Below are positions 26,970 to 34,868 of a stretch of DNA of 64,000 nt, piece after piece. Made by a program: the position numbers and the translations under genes. The notes under the pieces are model-generated. The model worked only from the letters and a program-made list of their open reading frames with translations, was not told where the DNA came from and searched no databases. Numbering within the stretch: position 1 is the first letter of the stretch; the number at the start of each line of letters is the position of its first letter. The stretch comes from Tessaracoccus antarcticus. Lineage in GTDB: Bacteria; Actinomycetota; Actinomycetes; Propionibacteriales; Propionibacteriaceae. The DNA is taken from NCBI RefSeq assembly GCF_003688855.1, contig NZ_REFW01000002.1, positions 62,001 through 126,000 on the forward strand, read 5' to 3'.

Positions 26970-27674
26970 TCAGCGGAGGAAGTAGATGACGCCGAAGAGG
27001 ATGATCCAGACCACGTCCACGAAGTGCCAGTAGTAGCTGACGACGTGGGCGGTGACGGTCTGTTCATGCGTGTGGGTACGGGTCATGTACGACCGGGCCA
27101 GCACGAACAGGAAGGCCACGAGGCCACCGACGACGTGGATGCCGTGGAAACCTGTGGCGAGGAAGAAAGCGGACCAGTAGGCGTTGGTGGAGACCTGGAA
27201 GCCCTCACCGAACAGCGTGAAGTACTCCCAGACCTGGCCGCCCACGAACAGGGAGCCCAGGATGAACGTCACGATGAACGCCTGGCGCAGCCCCCACTTG
27301 AGAGGGTTCAGCCAGGACCCGTTCACCCGGCCGTGCTCCGCCGCGTTGGCGCCGAGCTGGCAGGTGATGGAGGACGTCACCAGGATCGCCGTGTTGACGC
27401 TGGCGAACGTGATGTCCAGGTGCTGGGTACTGGCGTCCCACAGGGACAGGGTGTTGCCCGCGGCGGCCTGCTCGTTGGTGGCGTTGCGGATCCAGAAATA
27501 GGCGGCGAAGAGCGCCGCGAAGAACATGAGTTCGCTGGCCAGCCACACGATGGTGCCCACAGCGACGGTGTCGGGGCGCCCCTTCGGCTTGTTCAGCCGG
27601 GCGGAGGACACAGCGTGGATGGCGTTGCCGGGCAGCACGGCGGGCGCGATGAGGGAATCAGGTTGGCTCGTCAC
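26970..27674 (-). CDS. ctaE: Cytochrome c oxidase subunit III
   Basis: Predicted 234 residues with seven helices including WLASELMFFAALFAAYFWI and GFHGIHVVGGLVAFLFVLAR, ending YYWHFVDVVWIILFGVIYFL, the hallmark of heme-copper oxidase subunit III. It is the first gene of ctaE-qcrCAB, as in mycobacteria and corynebacteria. It starts at GTG 27674; CATACT lies six bases upstream, so the operon may begin with a leaderless transcript. Confidence 0.95.
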   Translation of the reverse strand: MTSQPDSLIAPAVLPGNAIHAVSSARLNKPKGRPDTVAVGTIVWLASELMFFAALFAAYFWIRNATNEQAAAGNTLSLWDASTQHLDITFASVNTAILVTSSITCQLGANAAEHGRVNGSWLNPLKWGLRQAFIVTFILGSLFVGGQVWEYFTLFGEGFQVSTNAYWSAFFLATGFHGIHVVGGLVAFLFVLARSYMTRTHTHEQTVTAHVVSYYWHFVDVVWIILFGVIYFLR

Positions 27675-27680
27675 CCGACC

Positions 27681-27686
27681 AGTATG
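27681..27686 (-). promoter_or_regulatory. Possible -10 box, leaderless ctaE operon
   Basis: CATACT on the minus strand, six bases before the ctaE GTG. A weaker consensus than TANNNT. Confidence 0.35.
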
Positions 27687-27761
27687 CCCGCATTTTCTGG
27701 TTGGAGTACAACGTGTCGCCTACTTTGGGGACCCCCAGTGCGGAGGGGGCGGCAGATGGGG

Positions 27762-27767
27762 CATAAT
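27762..27767 (+). promoter_or_regulatory. -10 box, ctaG-like gene
   Basis: CATAAT matches five of six bases of TATAAT and lies six bases before ATG 27774. It supports that start over ATG 27756, although GGAGG at 27742 is well placed for the latter. Confidence 0.45.
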
Positions 27768-27773
27768 GCGCCC

Positions 27774-28802
27774 ATGTTTGGCGGCCTCACACTGCCCGGA
27801 TTCCTACCACTGCACGCCGACCCCGGCGACGACGTCATCCCGCTCGAGGGATGGCGATATCTGACTGCCTGGACGTTCGAACCAGTGCCCCTGGTGATGA
27901 TCCTTCTCACCGCGGGCCTGTACCTGTACGGCGTCCACGTATTGCACAAGCGCGGAGACACGTGGCCCGTCCTGCGCACCGTCTACTTCGTCGTCCTCGG
28001 GCTCGGGACGCTGTCGGTGGCGCTGTTCAGCTTCCTCGGCACCTACGACACGGTGATGTTCTGGCTCCACATGGTGCAGCACATGATGCTCAACATGATT
28101 GCTCCCGTCTTCCTCGTGGCGGGGGCGCCGATGACGCTGGCGCTGCGCACCCTGCCGAAGAGGCCGCGCAAGTGGTTGCTCGTGGCGCTGCACTCCACCG
28201 TCGCCAAGATCGCGCTGTTCCCGCCGCTGACCACCTTCCTGATGATCGCCAGCCCGTTCGCGCTGTACATGACGGGTTGGTACAACCTGACGCTGCGCAA
28301 CAACGTCGCCCACGACATGCTCCACATCTACATGGTGGTGGTGGGGTGCCTGTTCTTCTTCCCCCTGCTCGGGGTGGACCCGGTTCCCATCCGGATGCCC
28401 TACCCCATCCGCATCCTGCTGTTCTTCCTCACCATGCCGTTCCACGCCTTCCTCGGCGTCACCATCATGGGCTCGACGCGTCTCATCGCGGAGGACTGGT
28501 ACCTGGCGTTCAACCGCACGTGGGGGTTCAGTCCGCTGGAGGACCAGACGTGGGCGGGCGGTTTGATGTGGGCCACGGGTGACATCACCATGTTCGCCGC
28601 CATGTTCACGATCTTTCTCCAGTGGATCAAGGACAGCAAACGCGAGGCCAAACGCGTCGACCGCGCTCTGGATCGGCGGGATGCGCTGGCCGCCAAACAG
28701 GCCGCCATGGCCCGGGAGGGCGGCGTTGGATACGATGCTGGACGACGCCAACCCCCAGCCAGGTCCGACGCCGACACCGTCGGGGATGAGGAACAACCAT
28801 GA
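27774..28802 (+). CDS. ctaG: CtaG-type cytochrome c oxidase assembly protein
   Basis: Predicted 342 residues with about seven helices. The metal-binding family segments MFWLHMVQHMMLNMIAPVFL and NNVAHDMLHIYMVVVGCLFFF, both rich in His and Met, identify the CtaG/caa3-type assembly family that helps insert copper into the oxidase. ATG 27774 is favoured by a CATAAT box six bases upstream; ATG 27756 (six residues longer) has a good GGAGG site. It is divergent from ctaE, sharing a 99-base promoter region, and overlaps the next gene by four bases (ATGA). Confidence 0.88.
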   Translation: MFGGLTLPGFLPLHADPGDDVIPLEGWRYLTAWTFEPVPLVMILLTAGLYLYGVHVLHKRGDTWPVLRTVYFVVLGLGTLSVALFSFLGTYDTVMFWLHMVQHMMLNMIAPVFLVAGAPMTLALRTLPKRPRKWLLVALHSTVAKIALFPPLTTFLMIASPFALYMTGWYNLTLRNNVAHDMLHIYMVVVGCLFFFPLLGVDPVPIRMPYPIRILLFFLTMPFHAFLGVTIMGSTRLIAEDWYLAFNRTWGFSPLEDQTWAGGLMWATGDITMFAAMFTIFLQWIKDSKREAKRVDRALDRRDALAAKQAAMAREGGVGYDAGRRQPPARSDADTVGDEEQP

Positions 28803-29209
28803 CAGACGCAGCGGACCGCCTCAGGATTCTCCTGTTCTCCGATGACCGCACGGTGCGAGAAGAGGTCCGGCTGACGCTGGGACGCAAGGTGGCCAGTGAC
28901 CTCCCGGAGATCGACGTCGTGGAGGTGGCCACCGGCCCGGCGCTTCTGCGCACCCTCGATGCGGGAACGGACTACGCCCTCATCATCCTCGACGCCGAGG
29001 CGCAGCCCGAGGGTGGGATGGGGCTTGCGCACCAGATCAAGGACGAATACTCCAACTGCCCGCCCGTGCTGCTGCTCGTGGCACGTCTGGCGGACGCATG
29101 GCTGGCGACGTGGTCCCGGGCCGAGGCCATCTCGCCGTACCCCGTCGACCCGCTGCAACTGCCGGAGCAGGTGGCAGGCATGCTGCGTCGCGCGATCGTG
29201 GCTCCGTGA
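28799..29209 (+). CDS. Stand-alone receiver-like protein, degenerate
   Basis: Predicted 136 residues with a CheY-like plan: acidic pair Asp15-Asp16 (ILLFSDDRTVRE) and a possible phospho-acceptor Asp65 (YALIILDAEAQPEGGMGLA). The usual switch Thr/Ser is replaced (LLLVAR, positions 91-96) and the invariant Lys before Pro is Tyr114 (ISPYPVDP), so normal phosphorylation signalling is doubtful. There is no output domain. It overlaps ctaG by four bases (ATGA) and trpD by four bases (GTGA). Stand-alone receivers of this kind occur at this locus in other actinomycetes, but I know of no function. Confidence 0.75.
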   Translation: MTDAADRLRILLFSDDRTVREEVRLTLGRKVASDLPEIDVVEVATGPALLRTLDAGTDYALIILDAEAQPEGGMGLAHQIKDEYSNCPPVLLLVARLADAWLATWSRAEAISPYPVDPLQLPEQVAGMLRRAIVAP

Positions 29210-30240
29210 CCTTTTCCTGGCCGGACATCCTGACGGGGCTGGTGCGGAGGGAGGGCCTCGAGTCCGAGGCGGCCGAATGGGCCCTCAACGAGATCTTTGC
29301 GGGCAGGGCCAGCGAGGTGCAACTGGCGGCCCTCCTGGTGGCACTGCGGGCCAAGGGTGAGACCGAGGACGAGATCGCGGGCCTGTCCAACGCCATGCTC
29401 GGCAACGCCCTGCCCATCACGCTGGCGCACGAGGCGGTCGACGTCGTGGGGACGGGTGGTGACAGGGCCAACACGGTCAACATCTCCACCATGGCCGCGA
29501 TCGTCGCGTCGGCGGCCGGCGCCAAGGTCATCAAGCACGGCAGCCGGGCAGCGTCGTCGATGGCAGGCACGGCCGACACACTGGAGGCTCTGGGCGTCAA
29601 CATCTCGCTGGATCCATCCCGTCAGGCCTCCATCCTCGGCGAGGCCGGGATTGTGTTCCTGTTCGCCCAGATGTACCACCCGGCCATGAAGTACGTCGGG
29701 GGGGTCCGCAAGCAGTTGGCCATCCAGACCACGTTCAACTTCCTCGGCCCGTTGTCCAACCCGGCACAGCCGCGCGCCATGGCACTGGGTGTCGCCAATG
29801 ACGAGATCGCACCGGTGATTGCCCGTGTGCTGGCGGGTCGGGGCGTCCGGGGCATGGTCTTCCGAGGCTTCGACGGCCTGGACGAACTCACCACCACGTC
29901 CTCCTCGGACGTGTGGATCGTGTCCGACAGCCGGGTGCACCGCACCACGCTGGACCCCCGCGACCTGGGGCTCGAGCCCGCGGCCCCCGCTGACCTCACG
30001 GGCGGGGACGCGGCACACAACGCGACGGTGGTGCGGGACCTCGTCAACGGACGCACAGGACCCATCCGCGACATCGTGGTCCTGAATGCGGCAGCGGCCC
30101 TGCTCGCATACCGTGGCGTCAGCGTCGTGGTGCCACTGGCGGAGCAAATGCAGGAGACGAAGATCGACGTCGAGGCAGCACTTGACTCCGGTGCGGCGCT
30201 TCGCACGCTCGACCTCTGGGTGGAACTCACCAACCGCTGA
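29206..30240 (+). CDS. trpD: Anthranilate phosphoribosyltransferase
   Basis: Predicted 344 residues. The PRPP-binding loop is DVVGTGGDRANTVNISTMAA, and further family markers are KHGSRAASSMAGTADTLEALG, FLFAQMYHPAMKYVGGVRKQ and FNFLGPLSNPAQP. It catalyses the second committed step of tryptophan synthesis, joining anthranilate and PRPP. GTG 29206 lies in the stop of the receiver gene. No other trp gene is near, as in M. tuberculosis where trpD is also alone next to ctaE. Its last 14 bases overlap the convergent peptidase gene. Confidence 0.96.
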   Translation: MTFSWPDILTGLVRREGLESEAAEWALNEIFAGRASEVQLAALLVALRAKGETEDEIAGLSNAMLGNALPITLAHEAVDVVGTGGDRANTVNISTMAAIVASAAGAKVIKHGSRAASSMAGTADTLEALGVNISLDPSRQASILGEAGIVFLFAQMYHPAMKYVGGVRKQLAIQTTFNFLGPLSNPAQPRAMALGVANDEIAPVIARVLAGRGVRGMVFRGFDGLDELTTTSSSDVWIVSDSRVHRTTLDPRDLGLEPAAPADLTGGDAAHNATVVRDLVNGRTGPIRDIVVLNAAAALLAYRGVSVVVPLAEQMQETKIDVEAALDSGAALRTLDLWVELTNR

Positions 30241-30877
30241 CGGCCGCGGCCACCACCGGCCCCAGCCAGAGGGCGGGACCGTACGGAAAGTGTGCTGCGT
30301 GCTGGGTGCCGCGACGGGCAAGCGTGTGGGCGATGCCCCAGATGGCACCGATCAGGGTGCCGCACAGCAGCGACAGCAGCCACCCTTCCAGGCCCCACAG
30401 TGCCCCCATGGCACCCACGGTCCCGGCCAGGCGGACGTCGCCGTAGCCGAACGTGGCGCTGAACCGCCACACCAGGTGGAACAGCCCATACGCCGCACAG
30501 CCGCCGGCCACCGACCCCAGTGCCGTCGGCCAGTCCTTGACGGCCACGTATGCCAGCCCCATGACCACCTGGGCCGCGCAGATGCGGTGCAGTGTGAGGG
30601 GCAGCCACGTGGTGCGCAGGTCCACCCACACCAGCGCGGCCCCGGCTCCCAGGTACCCGAACCAGACGCCCCACTGCTCCGCCGGGACCCGGTGGAGCAC
30701 GTGGGCAAGTGCCATGACGGACCCACCCAGCAGGAGGATGGCGCGGGCGCTCACCAGGGTTGCGTAACCGGGTGCCGGTTCACCTTCTGCGGTGGGAGGC
30801 TCCGTCAGCCGCGGCACCACGCACGCCAGGTGCAGGGCGGCCGATACCGCGCAGAGCAGCGCTGCGAGCCACGTCAT
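30227..30877 (-). CDS. A24 family prepilin peptidase
   Basis: Predicted 216 residues, about six to seven helices. The two catalytic aspartates of the A24 aspartyl proteases appear in ALVWVDLRTTWLPLTLHR (first Asp, followed by a basic residue and Leu-Pro) and in FGYGDVRLAG (second, GxGD motif). It lacks the N-terminal methylase domain, like TadV/CpaA-type enzymes. Such proteins remove the leader of type IV pilin or Flp pilin precursors. No pilin or secretion ATPase is in the window, so the substrate must be elsewhere. ATG 30877 is preceded by a TAGCCT box at seven bases, suggesting a leaderless mRNA. Confidence 0.82.
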   Translation of the reverse strand: MTWLAALLCAVSAALHLACVVPRLTEPPTAEGEPAPGYATLVSARAILLLGGSVMALAHVLHRVPAEQWGVWFGYLGAGAALVWVDLRTTWLPLTLHRICAAQVVMGLAYVAVKDWPTALGSVAGGCAAYGLFHLVWRFSATFGYGDVRLAGTVGAMGALWGLEGWLLSLLCGTLIGAIWGIAHTLARRGTQHAAHFPYGPALWLGPVVAAAVSGW

Positions 30878-30884
30878 GAAGCCG

Positions 30885-30890
30885 AGGCTA
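30885..30890 (-). promoter_or_regulatory. -10 box, leaderless prepilin peptidase
   Basis: TAGCCT on the minus strand, then seven bases, then ATG 30877; no ribosome-binding site intervenes. Confidence 0.55.
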
Positions 30891-30955
30891 ATCTCACCGC
30901 CGTGCGCGCGGGGCGTCGGCGGCCGTTTCTCCCGGGAGCTGTGGAAAAGCAACGC

Positions 30956-30984
30956 GCCCACCGCCCCGGCACGGGGCGATGGGC
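30956..30984 (-). terminator. Terminator of the Sunset-domain gene
   Basis: A 13-bp stem with one mismatch (30956-30968 with 30972-30984) lies 22 bases past the stop on the minus strand and is followed by GCGTTGC and TTTT. Confidence 0.75.
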
Positions 30985-31006
30985 ACGTTGGTGCGTGGTG
31001 CAGCGG

Positions 31007-31921
31007 TCAGCGCTGGGCGCGGGTGAAGCCAGCCTTCTCGGCGGCCTCCTCGGAGCTGAACCAGACCTCGGCGATCGTGCGGTCGTAACCGCCCGAGCCG
31101 GCGAGGTGGTACTTCTTCGAGCGCTCGTTGCCCTTGATGGTGAATTCCTCCGGCGGGTTCTCCCCGACGTAGGACCCGTCACCGTAACCGGCGTGGGCCT
31201 CGGCGTCACCGTCGCCTGCGTCAGCATTGGCCACGGCGTCCTGCGGCGCCTCGGCGTCCTTGGCACCCTCGAAGTCATCGCTGGGTGCGGGGACCGCGTC
31301 GGTGACCAGTTCATCGTCGGCCTGTGAGGTGGCTGCCTCATCGTTGGTACCGGCGACCTTCGCGGCCGTGGCGAACGTGTCGTTGTTGTTCACATACGCC
31401 TTGGACGGTTCATGCGCGGTCCAGCCGTCGTCCTTGGGGGTCAGGAAGTGACGAACCGCAGCCACGGCGCCGGCGACGGCGGCCGAGATGGCGATGAACT
31501 TCACGAATCCCTTGAACTTGCTCTTCTTGCGCTTCGGCTCCAGCTCGCCCTTCAGCGCCTGAACAGTTGCCTCGCCGCGGCGACCGGCCTCGGCGACGAC
31601 GGGGTTCTCCGCGGCCTCGTGCAGCAGTTGCTGCAGCTTGGGCAAGATGTCGTCCGACACCTTGTCGCGGGCCGCGTCAACCACCGGGGTGACCTTGCCC
31701 AGGGCGTCCTTGATGTGTGGTTCCCAGGCGTCCAGCCGCTTGGCTGCAAAGTCGGCGGTGCGGACCTTGGCATCGTGCGCCGCGGGTCCTGCGGCCTTCT
31801 GGGCATCGGCCAGCAGTTCGCTGGCCTTGGCGAGGGCGTCGTTCAGCGCGCTCTGGCCGACTTCGGCAGCGGCGGCGGCAGAATGCGCGGCGGCCTTCTT
31901 CAGCTCTGTGGACTTCTTCAC
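31007..31921 (-). CDS. Helical protein with C-terminal Sunset-type domain
   Basis: Predicted 304 residues from GTG 31921, four bases after GGAGG. An Ala-rich amphipathic N-terminal half (about 1-125, apolipoprotein-like helices), a single membrane helix (FVKFIAISAAVAGAVAAV, about 140-158), an acidic linker, and a conserved C-terminal domain (EFTIKGNERSKKYHLAGSGG, then YDRTIAEVWFSSEEAAEKAG) that matches the small Sunset domain found at the end of varied actinobacterial proteins. Function unknown. It stands back-to-back with the cyclophilin gene. Confidence 0.78.
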   Translation of the reverse strand: MKKSTELKKAAAHSAAAAAEVGQSALNDALAKASELLADAQKAAGPAAHDAKVRTADFAAKRLDAWEPHIKDALGKVTPVVDAARDKVSDDILPKLQQLLHEAAENPVVAEAGRRGEATVQALKGELEPKRKKSKFKGFVKFIAISAAVAGAVAAVRHFLTPKDDGWTAHEPSKAYVNNNDTFATAAKVAGTNDEAATSQADDELVTDAVPAPSDDFEGAKDAEAPQDAVANADAGDGDAEAHAGYGDGSYVGENPPEEFTIKGNERSKKYHLAGSGGYDRTIAEVWFSSEEAAEKAGFTRAQR

Positions 31922-32053
31922 AGTTCCTCCAAAATAGGTGTGGCTCGTGATCGAGCAGTCTTCACGTTACCGGGTCATTGGTTCGAGGAAAGGGGAAACC
32001 TCGGCGTCGGGTAGGTTTGTCCTCGAGATCTGACACCAACCGAAAGGATGCGG

Positions 32054-32563
32054 ATGAGCATCGCGACCCTGCACACAACCCTGGGCGACATCGTCATCAA
32101 CCTGTTCGACGAGCAGGCACCCAAGACCGTGGAGAACTTCACGGGCCTGGCTGGCGGCACCAAGGAATACTCCGACGCCAAGACCGGACAGAAGACAACC
32201 GGGAACTTCTACGACGGCGTGATCTTCCACCGCGTCATCTCCGGCTTCATGATCCAGGGCGGCGACCCGCTGGGCACCGGCACCGGCGGACCGGGGTACA
32301 CCTTCGCTGACGAGTTCCACCCTGAACTCAGCTTCGACCGTCCCTACCTGCTGGCCATGGCCAACGCGGGGCCGGGTACCAACGGCTCCCAGTTCTTCAT
32401 CACGGCCGGGCCCACCCCGCACCTGAATCGTCGCCACACCATCTTCGGTGAGGTTGCCGACGACGCCAGCAGGAAGGTCGTCGACGCGATCGAGGCCACC
32501 CCCACCGACGGTCGTGACCGCCCGAGCACGCCGGTGGTCATCAACTCGGTGACGCTGTCCTGA
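32054..32563 (+). CDS. ppiA: Cyclophilin-type peptidyl-prolyl isomerase
   Basis: Predicted 169 residues, short cytoplasmic cyclophilin without signal peptide. Catalytic and binding residues are seen in [20 protein letters not shown] (Phe, His, Arg, Phe, Gln), [20 protein letters not shown] and HTIFGEV. It accelerates proline isomerisation during protein folding. ATG 32054 is selected over ATG 32048 because GAAAGG lies six bases before the former. A TAGGTT box near 32011 is a candidate promoter. Confidence 0.93.
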   Translation: MSIATLHTTLGDIVINLFDEQAPKTVENFTGLAGGTKEYSDAKTGQKTTGNFYDGVIFHRVISGFMIQGGDPLGTGTGGPGYTFADEFHPELSFDRPYLLAMANAGPGTNGSQFFITAGPTPHLNRRHTIFGEVADDASRKVVDAIEATPTDGRDRPSTPVVINSVTLS

Positions 32564-32591
32564 CGCAGGAAACTGCACCTCTGACACCGTG

Positions 32592-32630
32592 AACGGTGGT
32601 CGGGCCCAAGGGTTCCGGCCACCGTTTCGT
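32592..32630 (+). terminator. Terminator after ppiA
   Basis: A 12-bp stem with one mismatch (32592-32603 with 32615-32626) sits 29 bases past the ppiA stop and runs into TTTCGTCT. Confidence 0.75.
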
Positions 32631-32685
32631 CTGTCTCCGTGCGTGAGTGTGCCCCGAGCCACGGGCGTTGCGGGGTGGTGCCCGG

Positions 32686-34461
32686 TCACACCACGTGCAC
32701 GCTCTGACCGTGGGCGGCCCCGAACTCCAGGTCGCTCACCAGTGCCGGCGCCGCGTCGCCCAGCAACTCGCCGGCCAGCCGATCGGCGGGCAGCCCGGCG
32801 TTGACGGGCCACGACCACTCCCCGTCGGTGTCCAGAAGCCGCACCCCGGGGGTCTCCAACCATGCGGCGACGCGTTCGGCCTCCTCGTGCGTGCAGGCCG
32901 GCATCCCGCCGGGTGGCGCGACCACGGTCGCCGCGGACGCCACCGCCTCCGCGGCCACGGCCTGCACCATGGGGGTGCGGGCGAAACTGGCGGCCGCCAG
33001 CCGTCCGTGCCGGATCACATGGATATCCCATCCCCCTGCGACGGGGGCGGCCGCCACGAGTTGGCGGCAGGCAGCGATGGAGCGCACCCTGTGGTGCCGG
33101 ACCGAGGTGGCGTGGAAGTGCTGGAGCCGGCTCGTGAGGACTCCCGCCTCCTCGTACCGCTCCGCTGCCACCAGCTTCGTGAGGCGTTCGCGGGCCGAGC
33201 GCAGCACGCCCCGGGCGTCGGAGTCCCAGGCCCGCTGCACCTCCTCGACCGCCACGGCGTGCGCCGCCACACCGTCACCGAGCAGGCACGGGGCCGAGCA
33301 CCGCCCCATCTCCCTGAGTGCGCAGTCCGCGCTGGGTGTCCTGGCGGAAAGCCTCGTGGTGCACTGGCGCAGCCGGAAGGCCTCCTGCAGCACCATGGCA
33401 GCCTCCTGCGCGGCGTCCATGGAGGTGAACGGGCCCCAGTGGGTGGCGGACTCGTCGGTGACGCGGCGCACGGCCGACAACCGCGGGAACGCCTCACGCG
33501 TCAGCTTCAGCCAGATCTGCCGGTGCTGATTCTTCGACCTGCGGTTGTAACGCGGAGAGTGGCTCGCGATCATCCGCAGTTCCCGCACCTCGGCCTCCAG
33601 TGACGTGGCGCATTCCAGGAACTGCACGCCCGTGGCCACCCGCACCATCTCGTGGATTCTGGAGCGCTTCTCGGCTGCGGAGAAGTAGCTGCGCACCCGA
33701 CGGCGCAAATGGGTGGACTTCCCGACGTAGAGCACCTCGGTGCGTGGCCGCTGGTCGGCGTCGAGGCCGTCGTGCACGAACCAGTAGACGCCCGGGGCCT
33801 CAGGGGCGGCTTTCGCCCAGCCCCGCTTGGCGCGGCGGTCCGGGGAGACCCGGGCGGTCATCTCCGACAGGTCCTCCAGCGTGTGCACCCCCAGGTTGCC
33901 CACCCGCTCCAGCAGGGCATGCAGGACATCGACGGTGGCGCGGGCGTCGCTGAGAGCACGGTGGTTGGGAATGGTGGTGGCGCCGAAGTGGGCGGCCAGC
34001 GTGGACAGTTTGCAGTTGCGGACCTCCTCGGCCGGCATCACCTGCCGGGCCACGGCCACGGTGTCCACCACGTGGGGGCGCGGCCAGGGCAGGGACAGCA
34101 GTTCGTGTCCACGCCGCAGGAAGCCGATGTCGAAGGGTGCGTTGTGGGCCACCATCACGCAGCCTGCGCTGAAGGTGGCGAACCGGGGCAGCGCGTCGTC
34201 GAGCCGTGGGGCAGACGCCACCATCTGGTTCGTGATCCCGGTCAGCACCTGGATCATGGGCGGGATGGGCACCTCGGGGCGTACGAGCGTCTGGAACTCG
34301 CCGAGGATCTCGCCGCCCCGAACCTTGACGGCGCCGATCTCCGTGATGCAGCTGTCCTTCCCGCCGCCCGTTGTCTCCAGGTCCACCACGCAGAACGTCA
34401 CCTGGGACAGATGCGTCCCCAGATCGTCGAACGACGGTTGTGCGACAGGAGCCAATGACAT
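32686..34461 (-). CDS. DEDDh exonuclease fused to UvrC-like GIY-YIG domain
   Basis: Predicted 591 residues. The N-terminal domain (about 25-195) is a DnaQ-like 3'-5' exonuclease: FCVVDLETTGG (DxE), AHNAPFDIGF (D), and HRALSDARATVDVL (HxxxD). A GIY-YIG domain follows (PGVYWFVHDG, then VLYVGKSTHLRRRVRSYF) with UvrC/Cho-like sequence behind it. This architecture is conserved in actinobacteria (Rv2191-like) and is presumed to act in DNA repair, incising and trimming damaged DNA. ATG 34461 has TAGTGT seven bases upstream, indicating a leaderless mRNA; open sequence further upstream is not protein-like. Confidence 0.9.
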   Translation of the reverse strand: MSLAPVAQPSFDDLGTHLSQVTFCVVDLETTGGGKDSCITEIGAVKVRGGEILGEFQTLVRPEVPIPPMIQVLTGITNQMVASAPRLDDALPRFATFSAGCVMVAHNAPFDIGFLRRGHELLSLPWPRPHVVDTVAVARQVMPAEEVRNCKLSTLAAHFGATTIPNHRALSDARATVDVLHALLERVGNLGVHTLEDLSEMTARVSPDRRAKRGWAKAAPEAPGVYWFVHDGLDADQRPRTEVLYVGKSTHLRRRVRSYFSAAEKRSRIHEMVRVATGVQFLECATSLEAEVRELRMIASHSPRYNRRSKNQHRQIWLKLTREAFPRLSAVRRVTDESATHWGPFTSMDAAQEAAMVLQEAFRLRQCTTRLSARTPSADCALREMGRCSAPCLLGDGVAAHAVAVEEVQRAWDSDARGVLRSARERLTKLVAAERYEEAGVLTSRLQHFHATSVRHHRVRSIAACRQLVAAAPVAGGWDIHVIRHGRLAAASFARTPMVQAVAAEAVASAATVVAPPGGMPACTHEEAERVAAWLETPGVRLLDTDGEWSWPVNAGLPADRLAGELLGDAAPALVSDLEFGAAHGQSVHVV

Positions 34462-34468
34462 GGTCCCC

Positions 34469-34474
34469 ACACTA
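34469..34474 (-). promoter_or_regulatory. -10 box, leaderless DEDDh/GIY-YIG gene
   Basis: TAGTGT on the minus strand, seven bases before ATG 34461. Confidence 0.55.
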
Positions 34475-34600
34475 GGAAGACCCACCGACAAACCCACAAC
34501 CCGAGCGTCCACGTCCCTCCGTCGTGGACGGGGCGTCAGGGGGAGTGGAGTGGCGACGCGGTCCTCCAGGAATGTCAGTGGGGGCCGCGACGATGGGGAC

Positions 34601-34822
34601 ATGGCTACTTTGCATGTGGATTGTGACGGGTGTGCTGCCCGTGGACCCGGCTGCGCTGACTGCGTGATTTCGGTCCTGCTGGGCCCACCGGCCTTCGTGG
34701 AGTTCGAGGACCAGGAGGTGGAGGCCATGGCCGTGCTGGCGGATGCCGGACTCGTGCCGCCTCTGCGTCTCATGAGCACTCGACGTGACCAGGGGTTTGG
34801 GGATATCCTGAAGGTGGTTTAG
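34601..34822 (+). CDS. Four-cysteine miniprotein, probable zinc ribbon
   Basis: Predicted 73 residues: MATLHVDCDGCAARGPGCAD then CVISVLLGPP. Two cysteine pairs (CDGC and CADC) eight residues apart could bind zinc or iron, and the remainder is a short acidic helix and a basic tail. GGGGAC lies directly before the ATG. Small proteins with this cysteine pattern recur in actinomycetes just before an NlpC/P60 gene, but none has a known role to my knowledge. A six-base palindrome at 34827-34840 followed by TTTTT could be a weak terminator. Confidence 0.68.
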   Translation: MATLHVDCDGCAARGPGCADCVISVLLGPPAFVEFEDQEVEAMAVLADAGLVPPLRLMSTRRDQGFGDILKVV

Positions 34823-34868
34823 CCTTTTCTCAGTTGAGAACGGTTTTTCTATGCTGGGGGTTTACTCG

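Noticed and set aside
26913..27755. Extending the CtaG-like protein upstream by nearly 290 codons.
   Set aside because: The region is antisense to ctaE and carries no start signals. A family N-terminus begins near 27756-27774.
34462..34779. Extending the DEDDh exonuclease protein by about 106 residues.
   Set aside because: The sequence is low-complexity and overlaps the four-cysteine protein gene; TAGTGT seven bases before ATG 34461 supports the short form.
34827..34840. Palindrome TTCTCAGTTGAGAA before the NlpC/P60 gene as a riboswitch or regulator site.
   Set aside because: It is only six base pairs with a two-base loop in a 46-base spacer. No ydaO-type or other riboswitch structure fits in the available length; a weak terminator is equally likely.
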